Positions 15,553 to 25,259 of a stretch of 44,588 nucleotides of DNA are shown in pieces. Position numbers and translations under genes: made by a program. Each line of letters begins with the position of its first letter. Position 1 is the first letter of the stretch. The DNA comes from Halodesulfovibrio sp. MK-HDV (GTDB lineage: Bacteria > Desulfobacterota > Desulfovibrionia > Desulfovibrionales > Desulfovibrionaceae). The notes under the pieces were generated by a model that was not told the origin of the DNA, made no database searches, and was given only the letters and a program-made list of their open reading frames with translations. The stretch is from positions 1 to 44,588 of the forward strand of contig NZ_WYDS01000026.1 of NCBI RefSeq assembly GCF_009914765.1. Reading direction: 5' to 3'.

Positions 15553-16500
15553 TTAGTCCGTTCCTTGAACTGCTTTGGCTGGCTCGTTAGAATAGAAACG
15601 CATCATAATTGCAACGAAAATAATGGCAAAAATAAGGCGTGTCCAGAGGGTGCCGCTCGTATGCGCACCAAGGAGCATCATTAAGAGAGTGTCCTCAATA
15701 AGTGCGTGAGCAAGTCCCATAAGAGTTAATGATGCAAATACATCGCGCTTGGACAGTTTGTCTGATTTTACTTCATGAATGATTAAGCCGCCACCGTATG
15801 TAATACCTAATGATAAGCCCAGTACAGTTAGCGTTGCGGCATCTTTACCAATACCGATGGCTTGAAGAACCGGCTTAAGCAGGTGGTTGAGTTTTTCTGT
15901 TATGCCATAATATGTGAGTAAACGCATTATGGCAAAAAGGGTGAGGATGATAAAAAATAGGTAAACAAGGTTGTTAGCTTCGTTTAACGCCCAAGGGAGA
16001 ATGCCAGCTTCAGGGAGTTGTGGTTCCCAAAGGATTTTGCTTTGTTCTGCAAAGATGCCAGTTTTTGTAAAAACAAGGTTCATCAAAAAACCGATTAAAA
16101 ATGCTGAGACCATGCGAACGACAATCTGTCCTGTCATGGAGACACCACACTTTTGAGCCACTTTACATTCAACAGGGAGAGAATGAGCAAAAAGCATCAT
16201 TGTGGTGAGTGTTGTGATTTGAGCAACGCTTAACGGGTCCATTGTTGGAACCATTGAGATGTATACAATCAGGCCACTGTACAAGTTAACGATGATTGAT
16301 GTCGCCCAGACAAGACCCATTTCAGCAGGAAGTCCCGCAATGCTCATAATTGGCTTGAGAGGCACTGCGAGATATTGGATGAGGTCAAGTTCCTGAAGCA
16401 GTTTTACAATAATGATGACAGGGATCATTACTTTGTACAGATCGAAACTGGCGGAAACAGCATCTTTTAGGAGTGCCTTACATGTATTAACGAGATTCAC
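15553..16500 (-). CDS. Nucleoside-recognition (Gate) domain membrane protein
   Basis: GTG at 16500 is preferred (AAAGGA seven bases upstream) over TTG 16524; the product has 315 residues. There are about eight to nine hydrophobic segments arranged as two related halves. Each half carries a helix-loop-helix of Gate-family type: 'VWATSIIVNLYSGLIVYI' in the first and 'LGLSLGITYGGGLIIHEV' in the second, followed by 'GLAHALIEDTLLMMLLG'. The family includes nucleoside transporters, the FeoB membrane domain and SpmA/SpmB. The substrate is unknown. It lies directly upstream of lpxB. Confidence 0.8.
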   Translation of the reverse strand: MNLVNTCKALLKDAVSASFDLYKVMIPVIIIVKLLQELDLIQYLAVPLKPIMSIAGLPAEMGLVWATSIIVNLYSGLIVYISMVPTMDPLSVAQITTLTTMMLFAHSLPVECKVAQKCGVSMTGQIVVRMVSAFLIGFLMNLVFTKTGIFAEQSKILWEPQLPEAGILPWALNEANNLVYLFFIILTLFAIMRLLTYYGITEKLNHLLKPVLQAIGIGKDAATLTVLGLSLGITYGGGLIIHEVKSDKLSKRDVFASLTLMGLAHALIEDTLLMMLLGAHTSGTLWTRLIFAIIFVAIMMRFYSNEPAKAVQGTD

Positions 16501-16888
16501 AGCAGTATCCTTTCGACTATTCAAGAATGTAAGTGAGTTAACTTTTGATACATAAAAAGAGAGCTTTCGTGCCGTTGCAATTAGCGATATCTGAAAAAAT
16601 ATCGCTCGGCGAGTATCTCTATGGATTGAGAGGTTTCTTGTAGGCTGCTAAATGAGTTCATACTTTATGACATTGTAATGAGCATCATTTAATTACTGAG
16701 TGAGTAAATACTCGCATGGTGATGCGTCAAGTAAGAATCGTATAAAAAGAGGAGGTAGTTGCCGTAAACAGTAAGTCTGTTGCTGGCTTGTAATAGAGAT
16801 TGCTATTCATCGGGTAGAACGACTTCGCCACTGAAATTGGGCAGATGCTCATTTCCAGTGGCGATTGTATTTCGGATAAATAAACTAT
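16501..16888. other. Intergenic region with hairpins
   Basis: I see no gene here. A perfect 7-bp hairpin (GCGATAT/ATATCGC) lies near 16583-16603. A larger one with one bulge (TCGCCACTG...CAGTGGCGA, about 16828-16865) may end transcription of rfbB on the minus strand. A TTGACG box near 16725 on the minus strand could belong to a promoter for the Gate-domain gene, but its -10 match is poor. Confidence 0.4.
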
Positions 16889-17911
16889 TTACTTGGATCC
16901 GTACCATTTTTTCATGAAATCAAGGTACGCACCGGATTGGACATCTTGTAGCCAATTCGAGTTTTCTCTGTACCAGTCGAGGGTCTCCTTGATGCCACGC
17001 TCAAAGGAGTATTCTGGTTCATATCCAAGTTCTTTTTGTGCAAGGGTGTAATCCATTGCATATCGACGATCATGTCCCGGACGATCTTTAACATAACTAA
17101 TAAGATCCTCTGATTTTCCGAGATCATTCAAAATTGTTCGAATAACTTCAAGGTTGGTACGTTCTGCATTGCCGCCAAAGTTATAGGCTTTGCCAGCTTT
17201 ACCTTTCATAAGTGTAAGGTGCACGCCTCTGCAATGGTCAGATACGTGAATCCAGTCGCGGATGTTCATGCCGGTTCCGTATACAGGTAACGGCTTGTCG
17301 GTTGATGCGAGGCTGAACATTAATGGAATAAGTTTCTCTGGGAACTGGTATGGTCCGTAGTTATTGGAACAACGGGTGATGGAAACATTGTATCCATAGG
17401 TGCGGTAAAATGCGTATGCAAGCATATCCGCAGAAGCTTTTGACGCAGAGTACGGGCTACTTGGATGAAGCGGTGTTTCTTCTGTAAATGCCGGGTCATC
17501 GAGTGAGAGGTCGCCGTACACTTCATCAGTGGAAACATGAACAAAACGTTCGATATTTGCTTTGCGCGCAGCTGTAAGCAGTACCTGTGTGCCCATAACG
17601 TTCGTAGTAATGAAAGGTGATGGATCATTAATAGAACGGTCAACATGTGACTCGGCTGCAAAGTTTACGACAGCATCAATCTCGTACTTCTCAAAGATGT
17701 CAGCCACTGCGTTTGCGTCGGCAATGTCTGCATGTTCGAAGAAGTAGCGTTTTCCACTGTGTTCTTTTTCTATGGATTGTAAATTTAAAAGGTTACCCGC
17801 GTAGGTGAGCTTGTCTATGTTGATGACGGTGATGTCACTGAATGTATTGAATATATAGTGGATGTAGTTGGAGCCGATAAAGCCGCAACCGCCCGTAACG
17901 AGTAAATTCAT
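16889..17911 (-). CDS. rfbB: dTDP-glucose 4,6-dehydratase
   Basis: A 340-residue extended short-chain dehydrogenase that converts dTDP-glucose to dTDP-4-keto-6-deoxyglucose, the first committed step to dTDP-rhamnose and other deoxysugars. The NAD-binding loop GGCGFIGSN is at residues 7-15, 'STDEVYGD' at 127-134, and the catalytic YSASK at 154-158. 'RCSNNYGPYQFPEKLIPL' and 'NIRDWIHVSDHC' are typical of RfbB/RmlB. No rfbA, C or D gene is beside it here, so its partners must lie elsewhere. Its minus-strand start is followed upstream by a 367-bp divergent regulatory region. Confidence 0.95.
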   Translation of the reverse strand: MNLLVTGGCGFIGSNYIHYIFNTFSDITVINIDKLTYAGNLLNLQSIEKEHSGKRYFFEHADIADANAVADIFEKYEIDAVVNFAAESHVDRSINDPSPFITTNVMGTQVLLTAARKANIERFVHVSTDEVYGDLSLDDPAFTEETPLHPSSPYSASKASADMLAYAFYRTYGYNVSITRCSNNYGPYQFPEKLIPLMFSLASTDKPLPVYGTGMNIRDWIHVSDHCRGVHLTLMKGKAGKAYNFGGNAERTNLEVIRTILNDLGKSEDLISYVKDRPGHDRRYAMDYTLAQKELGYEPEYSFERGIKETLDWYRENSNWLQDVQSGAYLDFMKKWYGSK

Positions 17912-18278
17912 ATAGAAACCTCTTAAAGGAAGAATAAAATTTGTGCTGTTGTAACTATAGATAGAAGCAAGGTCAAATTTGGAGCTATGAGAGAAAAATA
18001 TTAAGTTATTGGGTAGATAGTATGTTATTATCTGTTTGGCTTATGAAAGTGTGTAAGGAAAAAAATGTTCGATTGAGATCGTGAGAGAACTGTATTGTTC
18101 AACATTTTCTAATGAGTATAGAGATAGGCTAATTGTGGATAACCTTGCTAATTGTGCGCAGATTAGCTAATTTATTTTGTTCAAATTTATTGACCTTATT
18201 TTGTGCAACCAGCTTCTGACAACGGTTTTCGGATCTCCTGGTCTCCATTCACCACCAGACTTATATTAGCGTGTGTAT
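17912..18278. other. Divergent intergenic region rfbB-cbiK
   Basis: I see no gene here. The stretch is AT-rich and contains three evenly spaced GCTAATT repeats, listed separately. No clear sigma-70 promoter pair can be picked out for either gene. Confidence 0.4.
18128..18172 (+). promoter_or_regulatory. Three GCTAATT direct repeats at 19-bp spacing
   Basis: GCTAATT begins at 18128, 18147 and 18166, exactly 19 bp apart; the first two copies extend to GCTAATTGTG. The set ends about 105 bp before cbiK. It may be an operator for a regulator of cbiK or rfbB, but AT-rich chance repetition cannot be excluded. Confidence 0.35.
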
Positions 18279-19061
18279 ATGAAAAAAGGTATTTTACTTG
18301 TGACATTTGGCGCTAATAACTTGCAGGCGCATCAAACTCTCAGGCTTCTTGATGAGCGGGTGCGTTCGCGTTTTGACGGGGTAAATGTACGGCTTGCGTT
18401 TACTTCTGAGCTTATTCGCGACCGTCTTGCTGCGCAGCGTGTAAAACGAGATTCTGTTGTTAAGGCGCTGGAGAAGATGGCTTTTGAAAATTATACACAT
18501 ATTGCAGTGCAATCATTGCATATTATTCCCGGTGTGGAATATGAAGATCTATGCGCTCATGCAAAGACTCTTGTAACCTCGAGTCGTTTGCAAAACGTAA
18601 GTGTCGGGGCGCCGTTACTAAATTCAGAAAAAGACATCGCACAGGTTGTTTCGGCGATTATTCGACATATTCCTCCTAGCCGGAAAGCGGAGGAGGGAGT
18701 TGTCTTTATGGGACACGGATCATCCCATGAAGGTGATAGCTGTTATGACGCGGTCTACCAGCAGTTGCAACAGATTGATCCGAACATTTTTCTTGGAACA
18801 ATGGATGGTAATCATACGCTTGAACATATTTTGCCTGAATTGGCGGATAGAGACATTAAGCGTGTGTGGCTGATGCCGTTCCTATCTGTTGTTGGTCGCC
18901 ATGCGCGAAATGACATGGCTGGCAGTGACGATGATTCCTGGAAGTCACAGATCGAAGCAGCAGGTATACGTTGTACACCTATGGTGCTTGGTCTTGCTGA
19001 ATATTCCAGCTTTGTAGATATTTGGTTGGATCATTTGGAAGCTACTTTGAGGCTTTTGTAA
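18279..19061 (+). CDS. cbiK: Sirohydrochlorin cobaltochelatase, cytoplasmic CbiK type
   Basis: A 260-residue class II chelatase that inserts cobalt (or iron) into sirohydrochlorin for anaerobic cobalamin synthesis, or for sirohaem and haem in sulfate reducers. Metal-site residues appear at the positions expected from Salmonella CbiK: His146 in 'MGHGSSH', Glu near 87 in 'PGVEYE' and His208 in 'SVVGRHARNDMAG'. 'DGNHTLEH' adds a further conserved His. No signal peptide is present, so this is the cytoplasmic rather than the periplasmic Desulfovibrio form. ATG 18279 is chosen over GTG 18273; no strong ribosome binding site is visible. An LPP20-like gene follows 25 bases later. Confidence 0.93.
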   Translation: MKKGILLVTFGANNLQAHQTLRLLDERVRSRFDGVNVRLAFTSELIRDRLAAQRVKRDSVVKALEKMAFENYTHIAVQSLHIIPGVEYEDLCAHAKTLVTSSRLQNVSVGAPLLNSEKDIAQVVSAIIRHIPPSRKAEEGVVFMGHGSSHEGDSCYDAVYQQLQQIDPNIFLGTMDGNHTLEHILPELADRDIKRVWLMPFLSVVGRHARNDMAGSDDDSWKSQIEAAGIRCTPMVLGLAEYSSFVDIWLDHLEATLRLL

Positions 19062-19086
19062 TGTGGTAGTAATTTGAGAGGGTGAA

Positions 19087-20373
19087 ATGGTGAGTAAAAG
19101 AGTGTTGGCAAGCGTATGCATGGCAACATTACTATTCGGAACTCAGGCCGCAGCAGAAAATACGGGGGTAGATTCTGTTGCAATTAAAGCTTCAAGCACT
19201 ATGGCAACACCTGTTGCAGAAAGTGCACCTACAGAAGCAACACAGATTCAACTTATTGAGCAGGCCATACGCGAAGTGGAAGCTGAGGTGCAGAGCGAAA
19301 GTCAGAATGAACTATATGAAAAGCAGAACATGCATGATGCTTCCAATATTTCTGAGACAACGCTAAGCAAAGTTGTTCCAACGCTTCAATATCAACCACA
19401 GCAGCCGATACAGCATGCACTGCATGAGCAGAATTTCGTTCCTTCATGGTATAAGGGAGGTTCAGAGATCTCCGCAGAAATGCCGAAGGCCCCGCTCTTT
19501 TCGAAAGACGGTTTCGAACTGGAAAGTTTTACACCGTATGAACCTGGATTTATTCAAGAGTACGCTCACGGGGCAATAAACTGGCTCACAGGTACTGTGA
19601 CTGCAAAAGGCGAAAGTCTTTCAACAGGCCTTGCGGTAAGCAGTCGTGAAGCACGCCTTAAGACTATGCGTGCTGCTACTGTTGATGCTCGAAAAAATTT
19701 ACTTGAGATTTTGAATAAAATTCCGGTGACGGAAAAGTTGCGCGTAAAAAATATTCTGCGAACAGATGAAGATATTATGCAGTTTGTGCGTGGCGACATG
19801 CAGAATTCTCGTATTACTTCAACAACCTTTGCCGAGGATGGCGTAGCAAGTGTTACCGTAAGCATTACTCTGCGCGATATGTTCCTTGAGAAGCTTATTG
19901 GTAAACATGTGTCATTTCATCGAGTGAATGATAACCCGTATTCAGCTGCGAATGCTGTTGCAGAATCTATTGAAAATGCAGTGCTTCCAGATTCTCAGCA
20001 GGAATCCGTCGAGGCAGACATTGTGTTACCCATCGCTTACACTGGGCTGCTTATTGATGCGCGTGAAGTGGGGATTAGTCCTGCCATTACCGTTAACATT
20101 GTAGATGAAACAGGACATGTTCTGTACAGTCCACGAGTTGTTAACCGTAACGTAGCGCTGAGAAATGGTATGGTGGAATACGCGGGAACATGGGAAGAGG
20201 CTATTGCTTCAAAACGTAGCTCTACGAACCCATTGGTACTTAAGGCCGTGCGTGTTCAGGGTAAAACCCGAAGCAATATTGTTATCTCAGACGAGCAGGC
20301 TTTGTTGTTAAAACAGATCAACAACGCACATAATTTCCTTGAAGAAGGGCGTGTAGTGGTGGTCTGTAAGTAA
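19087..20373 (+). CDS. Secreted LPP20-like protein
   Basis: A 428-residue protein with an N-terminal signal peptide (about 1-22, ending QAAAEN; no lipobox Cys). A low-complexity region rich in E, Q and A (about 25-130) follows. The central domain (about 190-270: 'REARLKTMRAATVDARKNLLEIL', cited here as AATVDARKNLLEIL, then 'FVRGDMQNSRI' and 'GVASVTVSITLRDMF') resembles the LPP20/FlgO-type fold found in cell-surface lipoproteins. The last 100 residues form a second alpha/beta domain (TGLLIDAREVGISPAITVNI). It probably lies in the periplasm or on the outer membrane. The role is unknown. Its start has GAGAGGG upstream; it may be cotranscribed with cbiK. Confidence 0.7.
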   Translation: MVSKRVLASVCMATLLFGTQAAAENTGVDSVAIKASSTMATPVAESAPTEATQIQLIEQAIREVEAEVQSESQNELYEKQNMHDASNISETTLSKVVPTLQYQPQQPIQHALHEQNFVPSWYKGGSEISAEMPKAPLFSKDGFELESFTPYEPGFIQEYAHGAINWLTGTVTAKGESLSTGLAVSSREARLKTMRAATVDARKNLLEILNKIPVTEKLRVKNILRTDEDIMQFVRGDMQNSRITSTTFAEDGVASVTVSITLRDMFLEKLIGKHVSFHRVNDNPYSAANAVAESIENAVLPDSQQESVEADIVLPIAYTGLLIDAREVGISPAITVNIVDETGHVLYSPRVVNRNVALRNGMVEYAGTWEEAIASKRSSTNPLVLKAVRVQGKTRSNIVISDEQALLLKQINNAHNFLEEGRVVVVCK

Positions 20374-20480
20374 ATAGATTATCAGTTCTTCTGAGCAAAG
20401 GTGTTGTTACCGTTGCGGCGGGCTTCGACCTTCTTTCAGTAGCTTTTAGACTACACAACAGGGTCGTAATCATAGAATGT
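20374..20480. other. Intergenic region, no gene
   Basis: This is the first part of a 426-bp gap that holds two terminators and a repeat element, each listed separately. I see no reading frame worth reporting in the gap. Confidence 0.5.
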
Positions 20481-20516
20481 AATAAGGGTGAGTCCTACGG
20501 ACTCACCCTTATTTTA
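20481..20516 (+). terminator. Terminator after the LPP20-like gene
   Basis: A perfect 15-bp stem (20481-20495 with 20499-20513) has a three-base loop and T residues after it. The A-rich left arm also allows termination from the other side. Confidence 0.9.
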
Positions 20517-20585
20517 ATTCCTGCGAAATGAAATTCATAAAGCCGATACCGTGATAGTAGAAAAACAGTCTCGCCTAATCGCAGT

Positions 20586-20631
20586 CGAGAGGGCGTCCCT
20601 CTCGCGGGGATGCAAGGGGCTGACCCCTTGC
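20586..20631. repeat. Twin-palindrome intergenic repeat (REP-like)
   Basis: Two perfect 8-bp hairpins stand side by side: CGAGAGGG/CCCTCTCG (20586-20604) and GCAAGGGG/CCCCTTGC (20612-20631). This layout, followed by CCGTCGGAG, resembles a GC-rich dispersed repeat I recall between Desulfovibrio genes. Only one copy is in the window. Confidence 0.6.
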
Positions 20632-20742
20632 CCGTCGGAGACAACACATAGATGCAGGCCAGTATAAACGCGGCATTACTGCACCGGCTTTGTGCTATCG
20701 AATAGAGTCACCGTACAAATCAACAACGCTCAGAAAAAATAG

Positions 20743-20780
20743 TAAAAAAAGGGGTGAATCCATCGGATTCACCCCTTTTC
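20743..20780 (-). terminator. Terminator of the M16 peptidase gene
   Basis: A perfect 15-bp stem (20747-20761 with 20765-20779) has a three-base loop. On the minus strand it is followed by seven T residues. Confidence 0.9.
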
Positions 20781-20799
20781 ATATTTTGTACTCGGATGC

Positions 20800-23414
20800 T
20801 TATGGCGCTACACGAAGGATGTATGCTTTATCTGCATTGAGATATTTTTTCGCAATTTCCTGAACATCTTTAGGAGTAAGTTTTTGTACTTGATCCACGA
20901 TGTCTTTGTTGTAGCTGAGTGGTAACTGGGCTGTTGCCAGTCCTGCTGCTTCTGCACTGCGACTGCCGAGGCTCTGGTGTCCACGGTAGTACTGGCCGCG
21001 CATTAAGTTTTGTCCGCGTTTGATCTGCTCTTCAGAAAGAGGCTTTTCTTGAATCTCTTTAATGATTCTGCGGAAACCAGCCATTGCAGCTTCTTCTTTC
21101 TCAGGCTCGGTGCCGATGTAGAAGTAGGTAAAGCCGGTAATGGTGGACTGCCAACTTGAGGCCGTTACAGTGTAGCCAAGGCCATGCTTATCGCGCAGGT
21201 CATTGAAGAGCAGTCCGCTCTGACCGGCGAGGATGGTCTGCATGAGCTCAAGTCCTGCTGTGTCTTTGCTGGTAAGCGGCACAGTTTCAAAGATCATAAA
21301 CAGGTGTGCCTGATTACGGTCTTTGAGAGAAATGGACTTGGTGCGCTCTTTATTCCAAACAGGAACGAACTTTTCAGGACGTTGTTCTGTTGGTGTCGGG
21401 AGCTGTTTTGCAAATTCGATGATTGCATCACGGTCAAATTCACCGGCGACAGCCATTACCCATGGCATTGATTTCTGTTTATTCCAGAAAGCGTCAACAT
21501 CAGCCTGTGTGAATTTTTCTACCTGTGCCGGAATACCTGCGTGGTAGTAACTGTAGATGGAATCAGTAAACAGGAACGGGAAGAGGTTACGAGTGGCCAA
21601 GCCAAGTGGCTGGTCCTCGCGCAACTTAATGCCTGCTACCTGATCAACTTTTTCGCGGTTAACTTCCTCAACAGCCAATGTTGGAGTCTGCACCATTTTA
21701 CTGAAGAGCTTTAGAATATCACCAGAGAAGCGGGCAGGGTAACGCGCGCTTACTGAGAATGTTCTTCTGCTTGCAGATGCTGCAACTGATGCTGCACGGT
21801 CTGCAAGGTATTCTTCAATGGCAGGAGCATCCATGGAACCTGTGCCTTTGGTAAGAACGCGGGCAGCAAGTACGGAAAGACCTTCCTGATCTTTATTGAT
21901 CAGAGTGTCTCCGCCCATGAAATCCATATCGATCGCAACGTATGGCAAAGTTGTATCTGGAATCAGAATCAACTGGCGACCGTTACCGAGATCGATAACT
22001 TCCTTTTCGCCGGTGATGTCTTTTGCAATCAGCTGTTTTTTTACAGCATCTTTTTGATTCCCAGTTTTTAACTACCTGTGCGGTAAGCGTGGTTCCGCTT
22101 ACTTCGCCATCCTGTGGCGCGAGGACTGTTGCCTGTAAATGTTCCGGCTTGAGGTAGGTGTCGATAAGGTTCTGAAGCTGTTCACGGTTTACGTTATCAA
22201 CTTCATCAAGGTAATTCTGTTCACCCTGTTCGCCGCCAAAGAAAAATTCGAACATGCCGATCTTGGAAGTAAGGCCGGAAAGAGTTTCTTTAGAGCGGAA
22301 AAGGGAATCCTCAAGATTTAAACGAACGCGGGCCATGTCTTCATCTTTGAATTCAGAAGCCTTGAGGTTGCGTAAATCTTTCATTAATTCAGGCCAGAAT
22401 TCATCCAATTTATCTGCATCAAGCACTGCTGTAATGTAGATAAGACCTGCACGTTCAAAAGAGTATGCAGATACGGAGATGGCGTCGACAAGCTGCTTTT
22501 CATACTGGTACTTGCGGTAGAACGGAGAAGTCTTATCTCCACCCATGAGCTGTGCCAACATGTCGAGACCCGTGGTGTTAACATCATCAAATCCCGGAAT
22601 GGGGAAAGAGATACCAAGGTATACTTTGTTCCACTTGCCTTCTACAACCTGAATGTTAGGTCCGGTCATATCCAGTTTGTCAATATTAACAACGGATGGC
22701 GGAGTAACATTGGCAGTGTTTTCGAGACTACCGTATAGCTTTTCTGCCTCAGCGAGCACAGCTTTTTCGTCTATATCACCGCATACAACCAACAGCATCT
22801 GCTGTGGCTGGTAATGCTTTTTGATGTAGTTGGTAATGTCTTCACGAGTGAAGGAATTGATGGTGTCGCGGTAGCCGATAATTGGCCATGCGTAGGTTGT
22901 CCCTTTCATAGTCTGCTGTTGCAGTTTTTTGAAAAGAAGACCGAACGGGCTGTCTTCACCGCGCTCCAGTTCGGAAATAATAACTTTTTTTTTCTGACTC
23001 AAGTTCTTCCGCATCAATATTGGCGAAAAATGCCTGATCGCGTAAAACTTTCAGTCCAGTTTGCCATGCATCAGCAGGTAGATCTGCAATATAAACTGTG
23101 TAATCAAAACTAGTAGCAGCGTTAAGGTAGCCACCTAATTCTTCAATACTTGCAGCGATCTGGCCCTTTGCATAGTTTTTAGTGCCTTTAAAAACCATAT
23201 GTTCAAGCACATGGCTGATGCCAGCTTCCCTAGGCTCTTCATAGCCTGACCCAGCATGTACATACAGTCTTGTTGAGACGAGCGGAAAACGCTTATCTTC
23301 TTGAATCAAAACAGTAAGACCATTTTTGAGTTTAGTCACCGTTGCCGCAGACGCTGCGGTTGCAGTGCACATCATAAGTACTCCACAAAAAAGTATAATA
23401 AGTCGTTTGAACAT
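20800..23414 (-). pseudogene. Secreted two-domain M16 (insulinase-family) zinc peptidase, two apparent frameshifts
   Basis: Three consecutive frames make one 870-residue M16 protein when one base is removed at each of two A-runs (minus strand): A9 at 22985-22993 and A5 at about 22052-22056. The first part has a signal peptide (about 1-23, ending ASAA), then 'GISHVLEHMVFKGT', the inverted zinc motif HxxEH. The joined sequence continues ESEKKVIISELERGEDSPFG, as in intact family members. The last part is the second, inactive-type M16 domain. The start ATG at 23414 has AGGAGG upstream. The product should be a periplasmic peptidase. If the frameshifts are real, the protein stops after about 150 residues and is non-functional. 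Confidence 0.85.
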
Positions 23415-23619
23415 TCCATGCCTCCTAATTGCCTAAGCAAAAAATATGTTCAACGGATAGTGTACGCAATGGTTTCAATTTGGCAAGGAGAACCATTGGT
23501 TGTGACATACAGGTTATAGGGGGGCTGTGCAAGCTATGTGTACATTGAACTCATAACAGGGTATGGTGTTGCGACTTATTGCATGCCAAGGGTTTTTCCC
23601 CATACGGAGTGATGTTTGA

Positions 23620-25170
23620 ATGCTGGATTCGCTTGTTGGAACAATTCTGACAGACGCACGAACTGTACTTGATGACTTGGATCCATTCCTTCTGGATTTG
23701 GAAGTATCTGCCGAACGGGCAGATACAGTGCTTCTTTCAACAATATATAATACAACCCCGTTACTTTCTAACTGTTTTAATTTACTTGGGCTGACTGATG
23801 CAGTTGCTCTGGTTGACTTGTTGCAGCTAGTAATCGGGGCGTTCCGAAAACGGACTTTATCACTTTCGTATGTGAATATTCGAGAAGTCATACGTGCATT
23901 CAGTGCATTAGTGGCGTTTCTTGATAGTGCCGATGCTGAGAAAATTTCTAAGGCAAATAATGCATTGAAAGAGCTGATTGAGGCAACGTGGCCTTCTGAC
24001 GCAAAAACGATGCTTGCAATGCATTCGCTACGCGACCCGCAGGGTAACGTAGCCTTTTCTATTTCCGGCTATGTGCTGCAGGATGACTTCATGCAGGAGT
24101 GCACATGTTTTGTACTCGAACTGGATGATAGCGGGCTGTTAGCAGGTACCCAGTTTACTCCTTTCTCATTACTTCAGTTCCTTTACAAAAGTGGTCAGGT
24201 GTTGGGCGTACAATTTGCGTCCCCGGCGTCTGGTGCATACTTACAAGTTTTGTTTGCAACGGTGCTTAATGCAGAGCAGTTGCAGATGGTTCTTGATATT
24301 CCTGAAGAGGCTATTCATGTCGTTTCCATGTCAGCCTTTGATTCAAAAAATCCTGCTTGGAAATCAGCGCTCCTGTCAATTGATACTGACAATGTAGAAA
24401 CCGCCGATATTGAAACTCGTCAAACTGAAATTTCAGAGAGCACTGAGCATACTAAGGTAGCTTCTTTTGAAGAGAGTGAGCCTGCTGACGATCCTTTATA
24501 CGGGGTTTCAGACCAGCAACGGCCTCTCGATTCAGCGAATGTTCCTGTAAGTTCATATCAACCGAGAGAATACGCTTCACCTTCCTTGTCTTCTGATTCA
24601 ATAGCAGATGACAAGTTTGCCTTGCTAGAAGCAGAGCTTGAAGGGGAATTGTTTGAAGAAGCAATTTCCGCTGGAATTGCCTCTCGGTCATTAGATAAAG
24701 CACAGCAGGAATTACCTGAGAAGGCCGAAGCAACAACAAGCAGTGATGCAGAGCAGGCTGAAGATTCTCAGGTGCAAGGGGCGCTTCTTGGTGGAACTTT
24801 GGATGTGGCAAATCAAGAGTCTGCTAAGCAGATGGAAGAGCTGCATGGATTTAGCTATGAGCGCAATTCCAACAGCGTGACACTGTACGTTTCAACAATC
24901 GAAAATGTTGTTGAGGCAGAGCAACTGCGTGCAGTGCTGCTCGAATTGTTGTCGACACATGCTGATGTCGAATTGGTGCTACATGCCCCGATTCGTGGAA
25001 ATTTAGAGCTGCTTCAATTGTTGCTGTCAGCAGCAATGACGGTCGGTTTGCGGCATCAGGAATTTAAAGTTTCCGGTGAAGGGAAAGAGAGTGTGGCCAT
25101 GTTGCTTGCAGGCTGTGGCATAACGATCGACGTGCTTAAAGCTCAGGGCATTGCAGACTTTTTGAGCTAA
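23620..25170 (+). CDS. CheA-HPt-like and STAS-like domain protein with no phospho-acceptor His
   Basis: A 516-residue cytoplasmic protein. Residues about 5-105 resemble the four-helix HPt domain of CheA; 'LLSTIYNTTPLLSNCFNLLGL' lines up with the usual phosphorylation helix ending 'GFLGL', but Pro47 replaces the His. Residues about 140-235 form an alpha/beta region (FSISGYVLQDDFMQECTCFV, FATVLNAEQLQMVLDIPEEAI). Residues 240-400 are an acidic, Ser/Glu-rich linker. Residues about 405-510 look like a STAS domain (SVTLYVSTIENVVEAEQLRAVL, then FKVSGEGKESVAMLLAGCGI). CheA/CheW partners are not adjacent. I infer a scaffold or decoy in a signalling array or an anti-sigma-type switch. A GGAG lies ten bases before the ATG. 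Confidence 0.65.
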   Translation: MLDSLVGTILTDARTVLDDLDPFLLDLEVSAERADTVLLSTIYNTTPLLSNCFNLLGLTDAVALVDLLQLVIGAFRKRTLSLSYVNIREVIRAFSALVAFLDSADAEKISKANNALKELIEATWPSDAKTMLAMHSLRDPQGNVAFSISGYVLQDDFMQECTCFVLELDDSGLLAGTQFTPFSLLQFLYKSGQVLGVQFASPASGAYLQVLFATVLNAEQLQMVLDIPEEAIHVVSMSAFDSKNPAWKSALLSIDTDNVETADIETRQTEISESTEHTKVASFEESEPADDPLYGVSDQQRPLDSANVPVSSYQPREYASPSLSSDSIADDKFALLEAELEGELFEEAISAGIASRSLDKAQQELPEKAEATTSSDAEQAEDSQVQGALLGGTLDVANQESAKQMEELHGFSYERNSNSVTLYVSTIENVVEAEQLRAVLLELLSTHADVELVLHAPIRGNLELLQLLLSAAMTVGLRHQEFKVSGEGKESVAMLLAGCGITIDVLKAQGIADFLS

Positions 25171-25259
25171 TAAGCGTTCTGCATAAAAAAAGGACTGCCT
25201 TTATACGCTTGCGTCCCCCGCCGATTACGTAAGTGGCAGCCCTAGGAGTGGTGTAAAGT

